Below, one piece after another: positions 8,178 through 17,531 of a DNA stretch of 64,000 nucleotides; position 1 is the first letter of the stretch, and each line of letters starts with the position of its first letter. The DNA is taken from assembly GCA_934465295.1 (NCBI GenBank), contig CAKSKU010000005.1, positions 1-64,000 on the forward strand. The letters run 5' to 3'. The notes beneath the pieces were generated by a model. It saw only the letters and a program-made list of their open reading frames with translations, did not search any database and was not told where the DNA came from. The stretch comes from an uncultured Oscillospiraceae bacterium. Its GTDB lineage: Bacteria; Bacillota; Clostridia; Oscillospirales; Ruminococcaceae. A program made the translations under genes and the position numbers.

Positions 8178-8206
8178 ATTATACATCATTTATGCGCTGC
8201 TTTCAA
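8178..8206 (-). promoter_or_regulatory. Promoter of spoVS
   Basis: Minus strand TTGAAA (8201-8206), a 17-nt spacer, and TATAAT (8178-8183). It lies between ymdB and spoVS, giving spoVS its own leader of about 150 nt. Confidence 0.75.
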
Positions 8207-8230
8207 TACCTAAAGGGTATATTTGGAGAA

Positions 8231-9001
8231 TTATCTAATTATTAAACGTTTTATGCTGTGTGCTTTGCCGAATTTTTCGTCAAATGAAACAACAACACCG
8301 TTGATAAATTGCTTTTCGGTCGATTCCTCGAACTTAACAGGCGCATGGAAACGCTGTTTTTTTATCGCAAGCTCGCTCTTTACGCCGAGGACGGAAAGCT
8401 CCGCTCCGCACATTCCTGCATCCGTGATGTAAGCAGTGCCATGCGGAAGTATCGTCTCGTCAGCGGTCTGAACATGAGTGTGAGTGCCGAGAACTGCCGT
8501 TACCCTGCCGTCAAGATACTGCCCGAGCGACTTTTTCTCCGCCGTGGCTTCTGCGTGAAAATCAATGAAAATGTTCGGCGTTTTGATTCCCTTCAAAAGC
8601 TCGTCAACGACCGTGAACGGATTGTCGAGTGCTTCAAGATAAAGCGTTCCCATAAGGTTTATCACCGCAATTTCAGTCCTGCCGAGGTCGAGGATACAAA
8701 CACCCTTTCCGACATTCCCCTCGGGGAAGTTCGCAGGCCGCAAAAGGCAGTCCTTTTCATCATAAAGCGGCATAACCTCCTTGCGGCGGAAGCAGTGGTT
8801 GCCCGTCGTGATAACGTCCGCACCGAGCGAGAAAAGCTGCTTTGCGGAGTAAGGCGTGATGCCGTTGCCCGTTGCGCTGTTTTCACCGTTTATAACAACA
8901 ATGTCGATATTGTTTTCCTTTTTGATGCCGCTCATCCTGCTGCGGACGAACTCACAGCCGCCCTCGCCGACAACATCACCGAGAAATAGTAAATTAAGCA
9001 T
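8231..9001 (-). CDS. ymdB: YmdB family metallophosphoesterase
   Basis: A 256-residue protein of the TIGR00282 family, a cyclic-nucleotide phosphodiesterase required for biofilm and motility decisions in Bacillus subtilis. The metal-binding blocks are visible: LFLGDVVG (Asp9), INGENSATG, TTGNHCF, FHAEATAEK and GTHTHVQTAD. The start is placed at ATG 9001 with AAGGGTGG upstream; an in-frame start at 9010 overlaps the ribosome site. The neighbouring spoVS supports the assignment. Here ymdB is not preceded by rny; recG lies upstream after repeats. Confidence 0.92.
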   Translation of the reverse strand: MLNLLFLGDVVGEGGCEFVRSRMSGIKKENNIDIVVINGENSATGNGITPYSAKQLFSLGADVITTGNHCFRRKEVMPLYDEKDCLLRPANFPEGNVGKGVCILDLGRTEIAVINLMGTLYLEALDNPFTVVDELLKGIKTPNIFIDFHAEATAEKKSLGQYLDGRVTAVLGTHTHVQTADETILPHGTAYITDAGMCGAELSVLGVKSELAIKKQRFHAPVKFEESTEKQFINGVVVSFDEKFGKAHSIKRLIIR

Positions 9002-9013
9002 AAAAACCACCCT

Positions 9014-9050
9014 TGGTTTAATTCGGAATTCGGATTGCGGAATTCGGAAT
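9014..9050. repeat. AATTCGGAATTCGG simple repeat
   Basis: Imperfect units of AATTCGGAATTCGGATTGCGG. The same family occurs at 3876-3900, 6447-6477, 9180-9213, 48235-48275 and, in the variant form GCGTAATTCGTAAT, at 22390-22426 and 52245-52285. Confidence 0.6.
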
Positions 9051-9088
9051 TATTTCGATTTGAAAATTTTTATTAAAACTATAATATT

Positions 9089-9112
9089 GTAGGGGACGGG
9101 TCTCCCGTCCCG
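9089..9112. repeat. REP-like GGGACGGG palindrome, copy 1
   Basis: GTAG followed by the palindrome GGGACGGGTCTCCCGTCCC. Near-identical copies occur at 19629 and 36091, all intergenic. Confidence 0.65.
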
Positions 9113-9179
9113 CAGAAAATGCGCTTTTAATGGTTTATTTTTTGTATAATGGATTGGATATCTTTCGGAAAAAGTAATT

Positions 9180-9213
9180 AATTCCGAATTCCGAATTCAT
9201 AATTCCGAATTAG
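9180..9213. repeat. AATTCCGAATTC simple repeat at the recG end
   Basis: Units of AATTCCGAATTC run up to the first base after the recG stop codon. With the block at 9014 it encloses the GGGACGGG palindrome. Confidence 0.55.
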
Positions 9214-11250
9214 TCAAAGTGCGCTCGCCGCTCCCGAGGAGAACATCTTGTCGATGTCCGATTTTAGGTCGGGGAAAGCACTAAGGTCTGCGCTCTTTTC
9301 GAGAATGTCCTTTGCCGCATTCTGCGCCGTGCTTATGAGCTGCCTATCCATCGACGGGTCGGCAAGCCGCATTTCGGGCAGACCGTGCTGACGTTCGCCG
9401 AAGAAATCACCTGCACCTCGCATTTTAAGGTCGTATTCCGATATTTTGAACCCGTCCGAAGTCTCCGTCATTATCTTCAAACGCTCCCTCGTCTCGGGCG
9501 AAACATTTCCTGCAATGAGAATACAGTAGCTTTGATACGAACCTCTGCCGACACGTCCCCTAAGCTGATGAAGCTGCGAAAGTCCGAACCGCTCGGCGTT
9601 TTCTATCATTATAACAGTTGCATTCGGAACGTCAACGCCGACCTCAACTACCGTCGTCGCAACAAGAAGCTGGGTTTCGCCGCTTTTGAAGCGTCCCATT
9701 GCTTCGTTCTTCTCCTGAGGTGACATTTTGCCGTGTAAAATACCGATAGTATAATCCTTGAATTCGTTTTTCGCCGCATTTTCGGCGTAGCTTTTCGCCG
9801 AAGCAAGACCGTTTTCGTCCTCCTCTATCATCGGACAGACGATGTAAGCCTGCCTGCCCTCGTCAAGCTGCTTTCGCACAAAGCCGCAGGCACGTTCACG
9901 AAGCTTGTCGGTGACGGCGAAGGTCTCGATCTTCTGCCTGCCCTTTGGAAGCTCGTCAAGCACCGAGATATCAAGGTCGCCGTAAATTATCATCGCAAGC
10001 GTTCTCGGTATCGGCGTTGCGGACATTACGAGCCTGTGCGGATTCATGCCCTTTTGCGCAAGCTTCGCACGCTGATTTACGCCGAAGCGATGCTGTTCGT
10101 CCATAATGACAAGCCCGAGCCGCTTAAACTCGGTCGTGTCGGAAATAAGTGCGTGAGTTCCCGTTACAACGTGGAATTCGCCGCTTTTTATCTTCTCATC
10201 AATTATAGTGCGCTCTTTTTTGGGGATAGAACCTGTAAGGCAGCAAACCTTTACACCAAACGGTTCAAGAAGCTCCGAAAGCGTCCGAAAATGCTGCTGT
10301 GCAAGGATCTCCGTAGGTGCCATAAGCGCAGTCTGACAGCCGTTTTTGAAGCAGAACAGCGCCGCCGCCGCCGCAACAGCAGTCTTGCCCGAACCGACGT
10401 CACCCTGAACGAGTCGGTTCATCGGGTATTCACGGCACATATCGTCCGTTATCTCGTTCACGGCACGAACCTGCGCACCCGTAAGCTCAAAAGGCAAACG
10501 CCTGCGGAATTCACCGAGCGAGTCGGCAAGCTTGTTCATCTGTATGCCCGCAAGCTCACGGCTTCGGTTCTTCATCATGCTCATTCCGAGCTGGAGCTTG
10601 AGCATTTCATCAAAAGCGAGCCGCTTTTTCGACATTTCCGCAATATGCGGATCGGACGGGAAATGGATATTCCTCAGCGAATATTCGAGCGAAGCAAGGT
10701 GATATTTCTGTCGGATAAAGTTCGGGATATGGTCAATGTAGCCCTCATCGCCGATGCTGTCAAGCGCCTGCGAAATGTTCGCACTGATGATGTTCGAGGT
10801 TATCCCCTCGGTGAGCCTGTAAACGGGTTTGAGCAGATTTTTCGTGTCGGCACGGACAAAAAGCGGCGTGTTCATCTCACGGCGGACCATTTTTCCGTTG
10901 ACCTTGCCCGAGAAAAGATACTCCTCATCGGTTTCGAGCGCATCATAAGCGAAGCGGTTGTTGTAAAAGGTTATTGTGATGTTTGCGCTGTCGTCGGCGG
11001 CAATTATCTTGTAAAGCACAAGTCCGCTCCGGATCCTCGCCGCAGGCATTTTCTTTATTATGCGAGCCTTTATGACGTTATGCTCGAAAAGCACGGTTTC
11101 TGCGATCTCGGTCGGTGCGGAGTAGTCGATATAGCTTCGGGGGTAATGACAGATAAGGTCGCCGACCGTGAATATTCCAAGCTTTGCATACAGCTCCGCA
11201 CGCTTTTTTCCAACGCCGTGAAGCTCCTCTATCGGTGAGTTTTTGTCCAT
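9214..11250 (-). CDS. recG: ATP-dependent DNA helicase RecG
   Basis: A 678-residue helicase, full family length, that remodels stalled replication forks and branches Holliday junctions. An N-terminal wedge/OB domain (about residues 1-240) precedes the helicase core with Walker A GDVGSGKT (283-290), the DEQH Walker B box (MDEQHRFG), SATPIPRT, and the C-terminal helicase motifs TTVVEVGVDVPNA and QLRGRVGRG. The start at ATG 11250 follows GGGGG. It appears monocistronic. A long open frame on the opposite strand (10036-11238) is a codon-bias shadow. Confidence 0.96.
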   Translation of the reverse strand: MDKNSPIEELHGVGKKRAELYAKLGIFTVGDLICHYPRSYIDYSAPTEIAETVLFEHNVIKARIIKKMPAARIRSGLVLYKIIAADDSANITITFYNNRFAYDALETDEEYLFSGKVNGKMVRREMNTPLFVRADTKNLLKPVYRLTEGITSNIISANISQALDSIGDEGYIDHIPNFIRQKYHLASLEYSLRNIHFPSDPHIAEMSKKRLAFDEMLKLQLGMSMMKNRSRELAGIQMNKLADSLGEFRRRLPFELTGAQVRAVNEITDDMCREYPMNRLVQGDVGSGKTAVAAAAALFCFKNGCQTALMAPTEILAQQHFRTLSELLEPFGVKVCCLTGSIPKKERTIIDEKIKSGEFHVVTGTHALISDTTEFKRLGLVIMDEQHRFGVNQRAKLAQKGMNPHRLVMSATPIPRTLAMIIYGDLDISVLDELPKGRQKIETFAVTDKLRERACGFVRKQLDEGRQAYIVCPMIEEDENGLASAKSYAENAAKNEFKDYTIGILHGKMSPQEKNEAMGRFKSGETQLLVATTVVEVGVDVPNATVIMIENAERFGLSQLHQLRGRVGRGSYQSYCILIAGNVSPETRERLKIMTETSDGFKISEYDLKMRGAGDFFGERQHGLPEMRLADPSMDRQLISTAQNAAKDILEKSADLSAFPDLKSDIDKMFSSGAASAL

Positions 11251-11346
11251 TGCTTTTCCCCCTTTTTTTGCGAATTTACCCTGCTGTGGCAGTTCCTTTA
11301 TTTTATCATTCTTTGTATATATGTTTAGAGCAAGACTATTTTATGT

Positions 11347-11390
11347 CGCCCCGAGAAGAAAAAATGCTTCGCTGTTTTCTTCTCGGGGCG
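11347..11390. terminator. Perfect 16-bp hairpin upstream of recG
   Basis: CGCCCCGAGAAGAAAA (11347-11362) pairs perfectly with TTTTCTTCTCGGGGCG (11375-11390). There is no clean T-tract on either side, so it may be a terminator, a boundary hairpin or a repeat. It lies 97 bp upstream of the recG start. Confidence 0.5.
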
Positions 11391-11418
11391 AGTAAAGTTT
11401 ATCGGTAAATATAGAATA

Positions 11419-11655
11419 GCGCAATTCACGAATTTACGGTTTATAAACAGACTTCTCACGTTCTGTTTTACTTTTTTAATCGTGAATTGCGCTTTTGATT
11501 TGTTAAATATTATGCTATTGCTAAAAACTTTTTGCTAAAGTTTAGGGAGTTTCGCTTCTGCGGAAGCGACCAAGGGCTTTGCCCTCTGGACACCCACCAC
11601 CCTTTGAAAAGCGTGGACGTAAACTTTAGTTTTGCACAATAGCCAAAGTTTTTCC
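11419..11655 (-). repeat. Hairpin-array repeat R3 (one arm, reversed)
   Basis: A 74-bp palindrome with GCGCAATTCACG and CGTGAATTGCGC ends (11419-11492) is followed by the reversed arm: the hairpin TCGCTTCTGCGGAAGCGA, the AGGGC/GCCCT hairpin, and CTTTGAAAAGCGTGGACGTAAAC. The palindrome ends differ from other copies by A-to-G and T-to-C on opposite arms, so pairing is kept. It borders the 3' end of ftsH. Confidence 0.75.
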
Positions 11656-11656
11656 G

Positions 11657-13708
11657 TTATTCCTTGTTTTCGTCCGAGCTGTCAGACTTTTCTTCGGTTG
11701 AAGCGTTTTCGTCAGCCTTTGCATCGGAAGCAGCTTCTGCTGTTGTTTCGGCAGGAGCATCGGATTTTTCTTCGGAAACCTCAGCCGTATCCTCGGGAGT
11801 GATAACAGACTTCATATATTCCTCGTAATCTTTCTCGATAGTTTCGGCTGTGATCTCGCCTTTCATAAGCTTTTCAAAATCTGCGCCGTCGATCTTCTCG
11901 TGTGCGATAAGATACTTGGCAAGAAGATGAAGCTGGTCGATATGCTCTTTGAGCATTGCAACGCAGGCTTCATAGTTCTCGGTAACGATACGATGAATTT
12001 CATCATCGATCTCGCCCTGAACACGCTCGGAGATGCCGTTTGAACGGCCGTAGCCCATTCCGACGAAAGGTTCATCGTTCTGATCTGCATAAACAACAAG
12101 ACCAAGCTTGGAAAGACCGTACTTTGTGACCATATCCTTTGCGATCTTGGTCGAACGCTGGAGGTCGCTCACTGCGCCTGCCGAACCCTTGCCGATGATA
12201 AGCTCCTCGGCAACACGTCCGCCCATGCAGACCTTGATCTCGTCCTCGATACGCTCTGCATTAACGTCAATGAGGGACGGCTCTTTTGACGGGAGGTGGA
12301 TAGTCATACCGCCTGCGCCGCCGTGAGGAATGATAGTTACCTGATGAACGCTGTCCTGCGATGGGAGATAGTATGTTACGATAGCGTGACCTGCTTCGTG
12401 GTAAGCGACTGTGCGGCGCTCTTCCTGAGTAACGACACGGCTCTTCTTCTCGGGACCTGCGATGACTTTGATAACGGCTTCTTCGATATCAGCCTTGGTG
12501 ATAGCTTTCTTTTCCTTGCGAGCTGCGATAAGAGCGGCTTCGTTCGTAAGGTTTTCAAGGTCAGCACCCGTAAAGCCTGCTGTCGATTTTGCGATAGTGG
12601 AAAGGCTTACATCGGGAGCGAGCGGCTTTTTCTTCGTGTGGACTTTGAGAATTTCCTCTCTGCCCTTGATGTCAGGGTAGCTTACCGTTATCTGACGGTC
12701 AAATCTGCCCGGACGGAGAAGTGCAGGGTCAAGGATATCACGGCGGTTCGTAGCGGCGATGACGATAACGCCCTCGTTGCCCTCAAAGCCGTCCATTTCA
12801 ACAAGGAGCTGGTTGAGCGTCTGCTCACGTTCATCGTGACCGCCGCCGAGACCTGCACCTCTGTGACGGCCTACGGCATCGATCTCGTCGATGAAAACAA
12901 TGGCAGGAGCGTTTTTCTTCGCTGTTTCAAAAAGGTCTCTTACTCTCGAAGCACCTACGCCGACATAAAGCTCAACGAAGTCCGAACCCGAAATTGAGAA
13001 GAACGGAACTCCTGCTTCGCCTGCAACAGCCTTTGCAAGGAGAGTTTTACCTGTACCCGGAGGTCCCATAAGGAGAACGCCCTTAGGAATTCTTGCGCCC
13101 ATTTCGTTGTATTTCTTAGGATTTTTGAGGAAGTCAACGATCTCCGCAAGCTCTTCCTTTTCCTCGTCTGCGCCCGCAACATCGTCAAATGTGTTCTTCG
13201 TGTTCGAGGCCGTTTTGACATTGGCCTTGCTGAAGCTGTTGATTTTTCCGCCGCCGCCTGCCTGTCTCATCATAAAGAAGAACAGTGCGACCATAAGAAT
13301 GATTATGATAACTGACGGGAGAAGATTATAAAGCCAGGAATTATCCTGTATCTTGTAGTACTCCATTTTGAGCGGAGCATCAGGGTGAGCGGCGTTGTAT
13401 TCCTTACGGTAGTTGTCATCGCCCGTCTGTATCTCATTGAGAAAAACGGAAACGTTCGGGACAACGTAATTGATGAGCTTTTCCGTTCCGTCATCGAGTG
13501 TAACGGTCATACTGAGCTCGCCCGTGCCGAGGTCGAAGTTGTATTCGCTTACCTGGTAATTGTCAAAGTAGCTCATAATATCGGAATAGCTGTATTCCGA
13601 AACGGTTTTGGTAGCCTGCTTCATAAGTGCAACGATAAGTATCATTGCCGCAAGAAGCACCCCGACATAGATAAGCAGTCCCCTGTTTGAGGATTTTTTT
13701 GGTGCCAT
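11657..13708 (-). CDS. ftsH: ATP-dependent zinc metalloprotease FtsH
   Basis: A 683-residue membrane-anchored AAA protease that degrades misfolded and regulatory membrane proteins. Transmembrane spans lie at about residues 11-29 and 127-147 with an extracytoplasmic loop between. Walker A GPPGTGKT is at 215-222, Walker B FIDEID at about 272-277, the second region of homology NRRDILDPALLRPGRFDR follows, and the zinc site HEAGH is at 437-441. The C-terminal 55 residues are a Glu/Ser/Ala-rich tail. The start at ATG 13708 follows AAAGG. It follows hpt by 77 bp in the common tilS-hpt-ftsH order. Confidence 0.97.
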   Translation of the reverse strand: MAPKKSSNRGLLIYVGVLLAAMILIVALMKQATKTVSEYSYSDIMSYFDNYQVSEYNFDLGTGELSMTVTLDDGTEKLINYVVPNVSVFLNEIQTGDDNYRKEYNAAHPDAPLKMEYYKIQDNSWLYNLLPSVIIIILMVALFFFMMRQAGGGGKINSFSKANVKTASNTKNTFDDVAGADEEKEELAEIVDFLKNPKKYNEMGARIPKGVLLMGPPGTGKTLLAKAVAGEAGVPFFSISGSDFVELYVGVGASRVRDLFETAKKNAPAIVFIDEIDAVGRHRGAGLGGGHDEREQTLNQLLVEMDGFEGNEGVIVIAATNRRDILDPALLRPGRFDRQITVSYPDIKGREEILKVHTKKKPLAPDVSLSTIAKSTAGFTGADLENLTNEAALIAARKEKKAITKADIEEAVIKVIAGPEKKSRVVTQEERRTVAYHEAGHAIVTYYLPSQDSVHQVTIIPHGGAGGMTIHLPSKEPSLIDVNAERIEDEIKVCMGGRVAEELIIGKGSAGAVSDLQRSTKIAKDMVTKYGLSKLGLVVYADQNDEPFVGMGYGRSNGISERVQGEIDDEIHRIVTENYEACVAMLKEHIDQLHLLAKYLIAHEKIDGADFEKLMKGEITAETIEKDYEEYMKSVITPEDTAEVSEEKSDAPAETTAEAASDAKADENASTEEKSDSSDENKE

Positions 13709-13785
13709 TGGTCATTCATTCCTTTCCGAGCCTTGTGATGCTCAATACCTTAATTCCTGCGTCGAGAAAAAATGTCAGAATATAT

Positions 13786-14340
13786 TTAATTTGGGTCGTA
13801 TTCTGCGATGTAAGGCAGATTGCGGTAGTATTCGCCGCAGTCGAGTCCGTAGCCGACTGCGAAGAAATCGGGTATAGTGAAAAGCGTGTAGTCGGGTTTG
13901 AAATCCACGGCTCTGCGCTCGGGTTTGTCAAGGAGAGTGAGGACTTTGAGCGAAAGAGGGTTTCTTGCCCGAAGCATCTCAACTATTCTGGAAAGAGTTC
14001 TTCCCGAGTCAACGATGTCCTCAACGATGACAACGTGATATTCGGAGATGTCCTGCTTTAAGTCAAGCGTTATCTTTACATTTCCCGAGGAAGAAAGACC
14101 CGATCCGTAGCTTTCCGCCGCCATAAAGCCTATCTCGCACGGAATGGAGACTGCTCTTGAAAGATCGGCGAGGAAAATATAAGCGCCCTTTAAAATGCTG
14201 ACGAGCAGAAGCGGCTTTCCCTCGTATTCACGGTCAATAAGCTTTCCTGCTTCCGCTGTCTTTTCGGCGATCTCCTCCGCCGTTATGACTACTTTTTTTA
14301 TTTTGTCGAGTTTTTCGCATTTAAGTCCGACTGCATTCAT
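13786..14340 (-). CDS. hpt: Hypoxanthine phosphoribosyltransferase
   Basis: A 184-residue purine salvage enzyme that makes IMP or GMP from hypoxanthine or guanine and PRPP. The PRPP-binding motif VVIVEDIVDSGRT is at residues 104-116 and the LVSILKGAYIFLADL segment is typical of bacterial Hpt. Its ATG overlaps the stop of tilS by one base (TAATG), indicating coupled translation. In many Firmicutes the tilS-hpt-ftsH cluster links tRNA modification, purine salvage and proteolysis. Confidence 0.95.
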   Translation of the reverse strand: MNAVGLKCEKLDKIKKVVITAEEIAEKTAEAGKLIDREYEGKPLLLVSILKGAYIFLADLSRAVSIPCEIGFMAAESYGSGLSSSGNVKITLDLKQDISEYHVVIVEDIVDSGRTLSRIVEMLRARNPLSLKVLTLLDKPERRAVDFKPDYTLFTIPDFFAVGYGLDCGEYYRNLPYIAEYDPN

Positions 14341-15677
14341 TATGATTTTTCCTTTACATTTATATTCATATAGTTTTTTGTAAAAGCATCGGGCTTTACC
14401 CTTTCGGCAATTCCGAAGCCCTCCGCCCAGATAATACCTTTATCATCGGCAAGTATGGCTATTTTATCCCTTTTGCCGACGGGAACATTTTCATTCATAA
14501 GCTTTTTAAGGCTGCTTGTGAAGCTCCGTCCTGCACGGATAAAGCTGTCGCCGTCACGGCGGTTGCGCAAAAACAGTTCACCTTGTATTTTATCACAATC
14601 AAGCGCAAATTTTGTTAATAAATCATTAACGTGCGCCCCGTCTGCATTATTTTCCCCGTTGTTTACGCTAATTATCACCGTTTTATCACATAAAAACGGA
14701 TTTTCGCCGATAATGGCTTTTGTTTCGGGGAAAACAAGGCGTTCCCGAGGGATGATCTCCGTCCTCAGCCTGCCGTTTTTCGCAGCGGCGTAAAGCTCGC
14801 CCGAAAGAACGGTCTTTCCGCTGCCTTTGAGAACACATTCCTCTGCAGAAAGTATCTTCTCGCCCGAGGGTTCGATGCCTGCTTCACGAAGCTTCGATCT
14901 TATCACCCTGCGGCGTATCGAAGCGTCAACATTCCGCAGATCATCGTTATAATGCTCTGCGGCAAGCTCGGAAAGAAAGCGTTCGTCCTCGGAAAGGCTC
15001 TCCGTGAGCCGCTTTATGCTCTCCAAAAAGCCGCTGTTCAGCTCTTCAAGCACGGGGATAACGTTGTGGCGAATTTTATTTCTCGAATAATCATCGGAAA
15101 GATTCGTGCTGTCGGTCACAAAGCCCTGACCCTTTTCCGAAAGATACGATAAAATTTCCTCACGCTTACAGTATATAAGCGGACGTATCATTTTATCACG
15201 AACGGGCGGGATCCCGCAAAGTCCTTTCAGACCCGTTCCTCGGGAAAGGTTGAAAATGACCGTTTCCGCACTGTCCGAAAGAGTGTGAGCCGTGGCGATT
15301 TTTGCGTTTTCTCCGCAGACCTCATCGAAAAAATTGTAGCGAAGCTTTCGTGCGCCCGATTCGAGCGACATTTTTTGTTCCTTGGAAAAAGCGGCGGCGT
15401 CCGCACGGAAAACCGTCAGCGGAATGTCCTCTCTTTCGCAGAGGTCACGGCAGAACTGCTCGTCACGGTCGCTTTCCGCACCCCGCAAAAGGTGGTTGAC
15501 GTGAACAGCCTTGATCTTGAAGCCGTATTCGGACGAAAGCTCTTTCAGCGCAAGCGTAAGGCAAACGCTGTCCGCTCCGCCCGATAAGGCGCAGACTATC
15601 GTATCGGCTTTGCCGAACATATCGAAACGCTCGGCGGCAAGCCGTATGTTTTCCAAAACGATATTAGCATTGCTCAT
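14340..15677 (-). CDS. tilS: tRNA(Ile)-lysidine synthase
   Basis: A 445-residue PP-loop ATPase that converts the wobble cytidine of the AUA-reading tRNA-Ile to lysidine. The PP-loop ALSGGADSVCL lies at residues 30-40 (SGGADS 32-37). The central substrate-binding and C-terminal TilS domains follow, with a C-terminal LFLRNRRDGDSFIRAG segment characteristic of the family. The start ATG 15677 overlaps the dnaB stop (ATGA), and its stop overlaps the hpt start, so the three genes are tightly coupled. Confidence 0.94.
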   Translation of the reverse strand: MSNANIVLENIRLAAERFDMFGKADTIVCALSGGADSVCLTLALKELSSEYGFKIKAVHVNHLLRGAESDRDEQFCRDLCEREDIPLTVFRADAAAFSKEQKMSLESGARKLRYNFFDEVCGENAKIATAHTLSDSAETVIFNLSRGTGLKGLCGIPPVRDKMIRPLIYCKREEILSYLSEKGQGFVTDSTNLSDDYSRNKIRHNVIPVLEELNSGFLESIKRLTESLSEDERFLSELAAEHYNDDLRNVDASIRRRVIRSKLREAGIEPSGEKILSAEECVLKGSGKTVLSGELYAAAKNGRLRTEIIPRERLVFPETKAIIGENPFLCDKTVIISVNNGENNADGAHVNDLLTKFALDCDKIQGELFLRNRRDGDSFIRAGRSFTSSLKKLMNENVPVGKRDKIAILADDKGIIWAEGFGIAERVKPDAFTKNYMNINVKEKS

Positions 15678-17041
15678 TTCTGATCTCCGACAGGAACTCT
15701 GTCATCGGTGAGGAACAGCGTGAACTGTCCGTTCCAGCGCAGAGGAACTGTACCCGTTTCACCGTGTCGGTTTTTCGCAACGATGCATTCCGCAAGCGTC
15801 GGGTCGGGGCATTTTTCCTTGTTGTAGTAATGGTCACGGTAGAGGAACATTACAATGTCCGCATCCTGCTCGATAGAACCCGATTCACGAAGGTCTGAAA
15901 GTACAGGGCGTTTGTCCGTTCTCGATTCGACCGAACGGGAAAGCTGTGAAAGCACGATAACGGGAACGTTGAGTTCTTTTGCCATAAGCTTCAGCTGACG
16001 TGTGATCTCGGAAATTTCCGTTACACGGTTGTCGATGCGCCTGCCCGAACTCATAAGCTGGAGATAGTCGATGATAACAAGTCCGAGGTTCTTCATTCGC
16101 CTCAGCTTTGCTTTCATCTGCGTAACGGTGATGCCTGCCGTATCGTCAAGGTATATCTGCATTCCCGAAAGACGCTCTGCGCCGTCGGCAAGCTTTGTCC
16201 AGTCGTCGTCCTGAATTGTACCTTTGAGAAGCTTTTCGCTCTCGACAAGGCTCTCGGACGAAAGCATACGGGTGACAAGCTGCTCGTTCGACATTTCGAG
16301 CGAGAAAATGACAACTTCCTTGTCGTTCCTGTGTCGGCAGACGTTTGCGGCAATGTTAAGTACGAACGAGGTCTTACCCATAGCAGGACGGGCGGCAACG
16401 ATAAGCAGGTCGGATTTGTTGAGACCCGTTATAACGCCGTCAAGCTTTGAAAAGCCCGAACCCATTCCGAGGTATTTTTCCCTGTCCTCGCCCGATTTTT
16501 TTGAAATGCCGTCATAAGCTTCAACAACGACGTCCTCGATCTTTCTCAGACCGTCCGCATCTCTGCCCTGACGGATATCGAATATCTTCTGCTCGGCAAA
16601 ATCGAGCATCATCTCGGCGTTTTCCTCACCGCTGCGGCACATATCCATTATCTCTTTTGAAGCCGTGATGAGCGAGCGGAGATAGAACTTTTCCGCAACG
16701 ATCTTGCAGTAGCTTTCGATGTTTTTTGTCGAAGGCACATCATTGCTTATCGAGAAAAGATATTCCTTTCCTGCGGCGGCAGTCTCGAAAATGCCCTCTT
16801 TTACGGCTTCATCAAGGACGGTGATAACGTCCGATCTTACACCCATCGCAAAATTTCGGGTTATGATGCTGTAAAGCTCACGGTGCATCGAAATATAGAA
16901 GCTCTCGGCTTTGAGATAGTTCATCGCCGTTGAAAGGGCGTCCGTGTCGATGATGATAGCACCGATAACGCTCTGTTCCGCTTCAAGGCTGTAAGGAAGC
17001 TCGCTCGATGAAAATTCGCCGAGGTCGATCTTATCAGCCAT
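15674..17041 (-). CDS. dnaB: Replicative DNA helicase DnaB
   Basis: A 455-residue replicative helicase (called DnaC in Bacillus). An N-terminal DnaB domain (about residues 15-115) is joined by a linker to a RecA-like core with the Walker A motif ARPAMGKTS (217-225), the Walker B-like LVIIDYLQLM and the DLRESGSIEQDADIVMFLYR block. Its ATG overlaps the rplI stop by one base and its stop overlaps the tilS start by four, so it sits in a continuous operon gdpP-rplI-dnaB-tilS-hpt. Confidence 0.97.
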   Translation of the reverse strand: MADKIDLGEFSSSELPYSLEAEQSVIGAIIIDTDALSTAMNYLKAESFYISMHRELYSIITRNFAMGVRSDVITVLDEAVKEGIFETAAAGKEYLFSISNDVPSTKNIESYCKIVAEKFYLRSLITASKEIMDMCRSGEENAEMMLDFAEQKIFDIRQGRDADGLRKIEDVVVEAYDGISKKSGEDREKYLGMGSGFSKLDGVITGLNKSDLLIVAARPAMGKTSFVLNIAANVCRHRNDKEVVIFSLEMSNEQLVTRMLSSESLVESEKLLKGTIQDDDWTKLADGAERLSGMQIYLDDTAGITVTQMKAKLRRMKNLGLVIIDYLQLMSSGRRIDNRVTEISEITRQLKLMAKELNVPVIVLSQLSRSVESRTDKRPVLSDLRESGSIEQDADIVMFLYRDHYYNKEKCPDPTLAECIVAKNRHGETGTVPLRWNGQFTLFLTDDRVPVGDQK

Positions 17042-17487
17042 TATTCCTCAACGACCTCAACTGTGATCTTTTCGGAAATACCTGCGTGGAATTTGAGTTC
17101 GGCAGTGTATGTTCCGAATGCCTTTATTTCTGTGGAAAGGGAGACCTTCTTCTTGTCAACGGCAATGCCGAGCTGTTCCTTTACAACATCGGCAACGTTG
17201 CCTGCGGTGACAGAGCCGAAAAGCTTTCCGCCCTGACCTGCCTTGCACTTGATAACGACCTTCTTGCCCTTTGCCTTTGCGGCACTGTCAAGAGCCTCCT
17301 GCTTTGCAACGTCAGCCTTGTGCTGTTCAGAGGACTTTTTGCCCTCGAGGAGATTCATATTTTTTGCGTTTGCTTCAACAGCAAGTCCTTTTCCGAGGAG
17401 GAAGTTGCGTGCGTAACCGTCCGAAACCTCTTTAACCTCACCTTTTTTTGCTGTTCCCTTAACGTCCTGTAAGAAAATAACTTTCAT
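17041..17487 (-). CDS. rplI: Large-subunit ribosomal protein bL9
   Basis: A 148-residue protein of normal length with the L9 signature near its start (MKVIFLQDVKGTAKKGEV...VSDGYARNFLLGKGLA). It binds 23S rRNA at the base of the L1 stalk and helps maintain reading frame. It lies between gdpP and dnaB, the conserved Firmicutes order. The stop shares one base with the dnaB start. Confidence 0.97.
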   Translation of the reverse strand: MKVIFLQDVKGTAKKGEVKEVSDGYARNFLLGKGLAVEANAKNMNLLEGKKSSEQHKADVAKQEALDSAAKAKGKKVVIKCKAGQGGKLFGSVTAGNVADVVKEQLGIAVDKKKVSLSTEIKAFGTYTAELKFHAGISEKITVEVVEE

Positions 17488-17531
17488 TTTTACTGCATCC
17501 TCTCTACAATAAGTATTATTTTATATCAATT

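Noticed and set aside
10036..11238. 400-codon open frame antisense to recG
   Set aside because: It is the frame shadow of a strongly codon-biased gene; the peptide is Arg-rich with no recognisable domain and no ribosome site. Similar long antisense frames over guaB, RNase J and nadB were rejected for the same reason.
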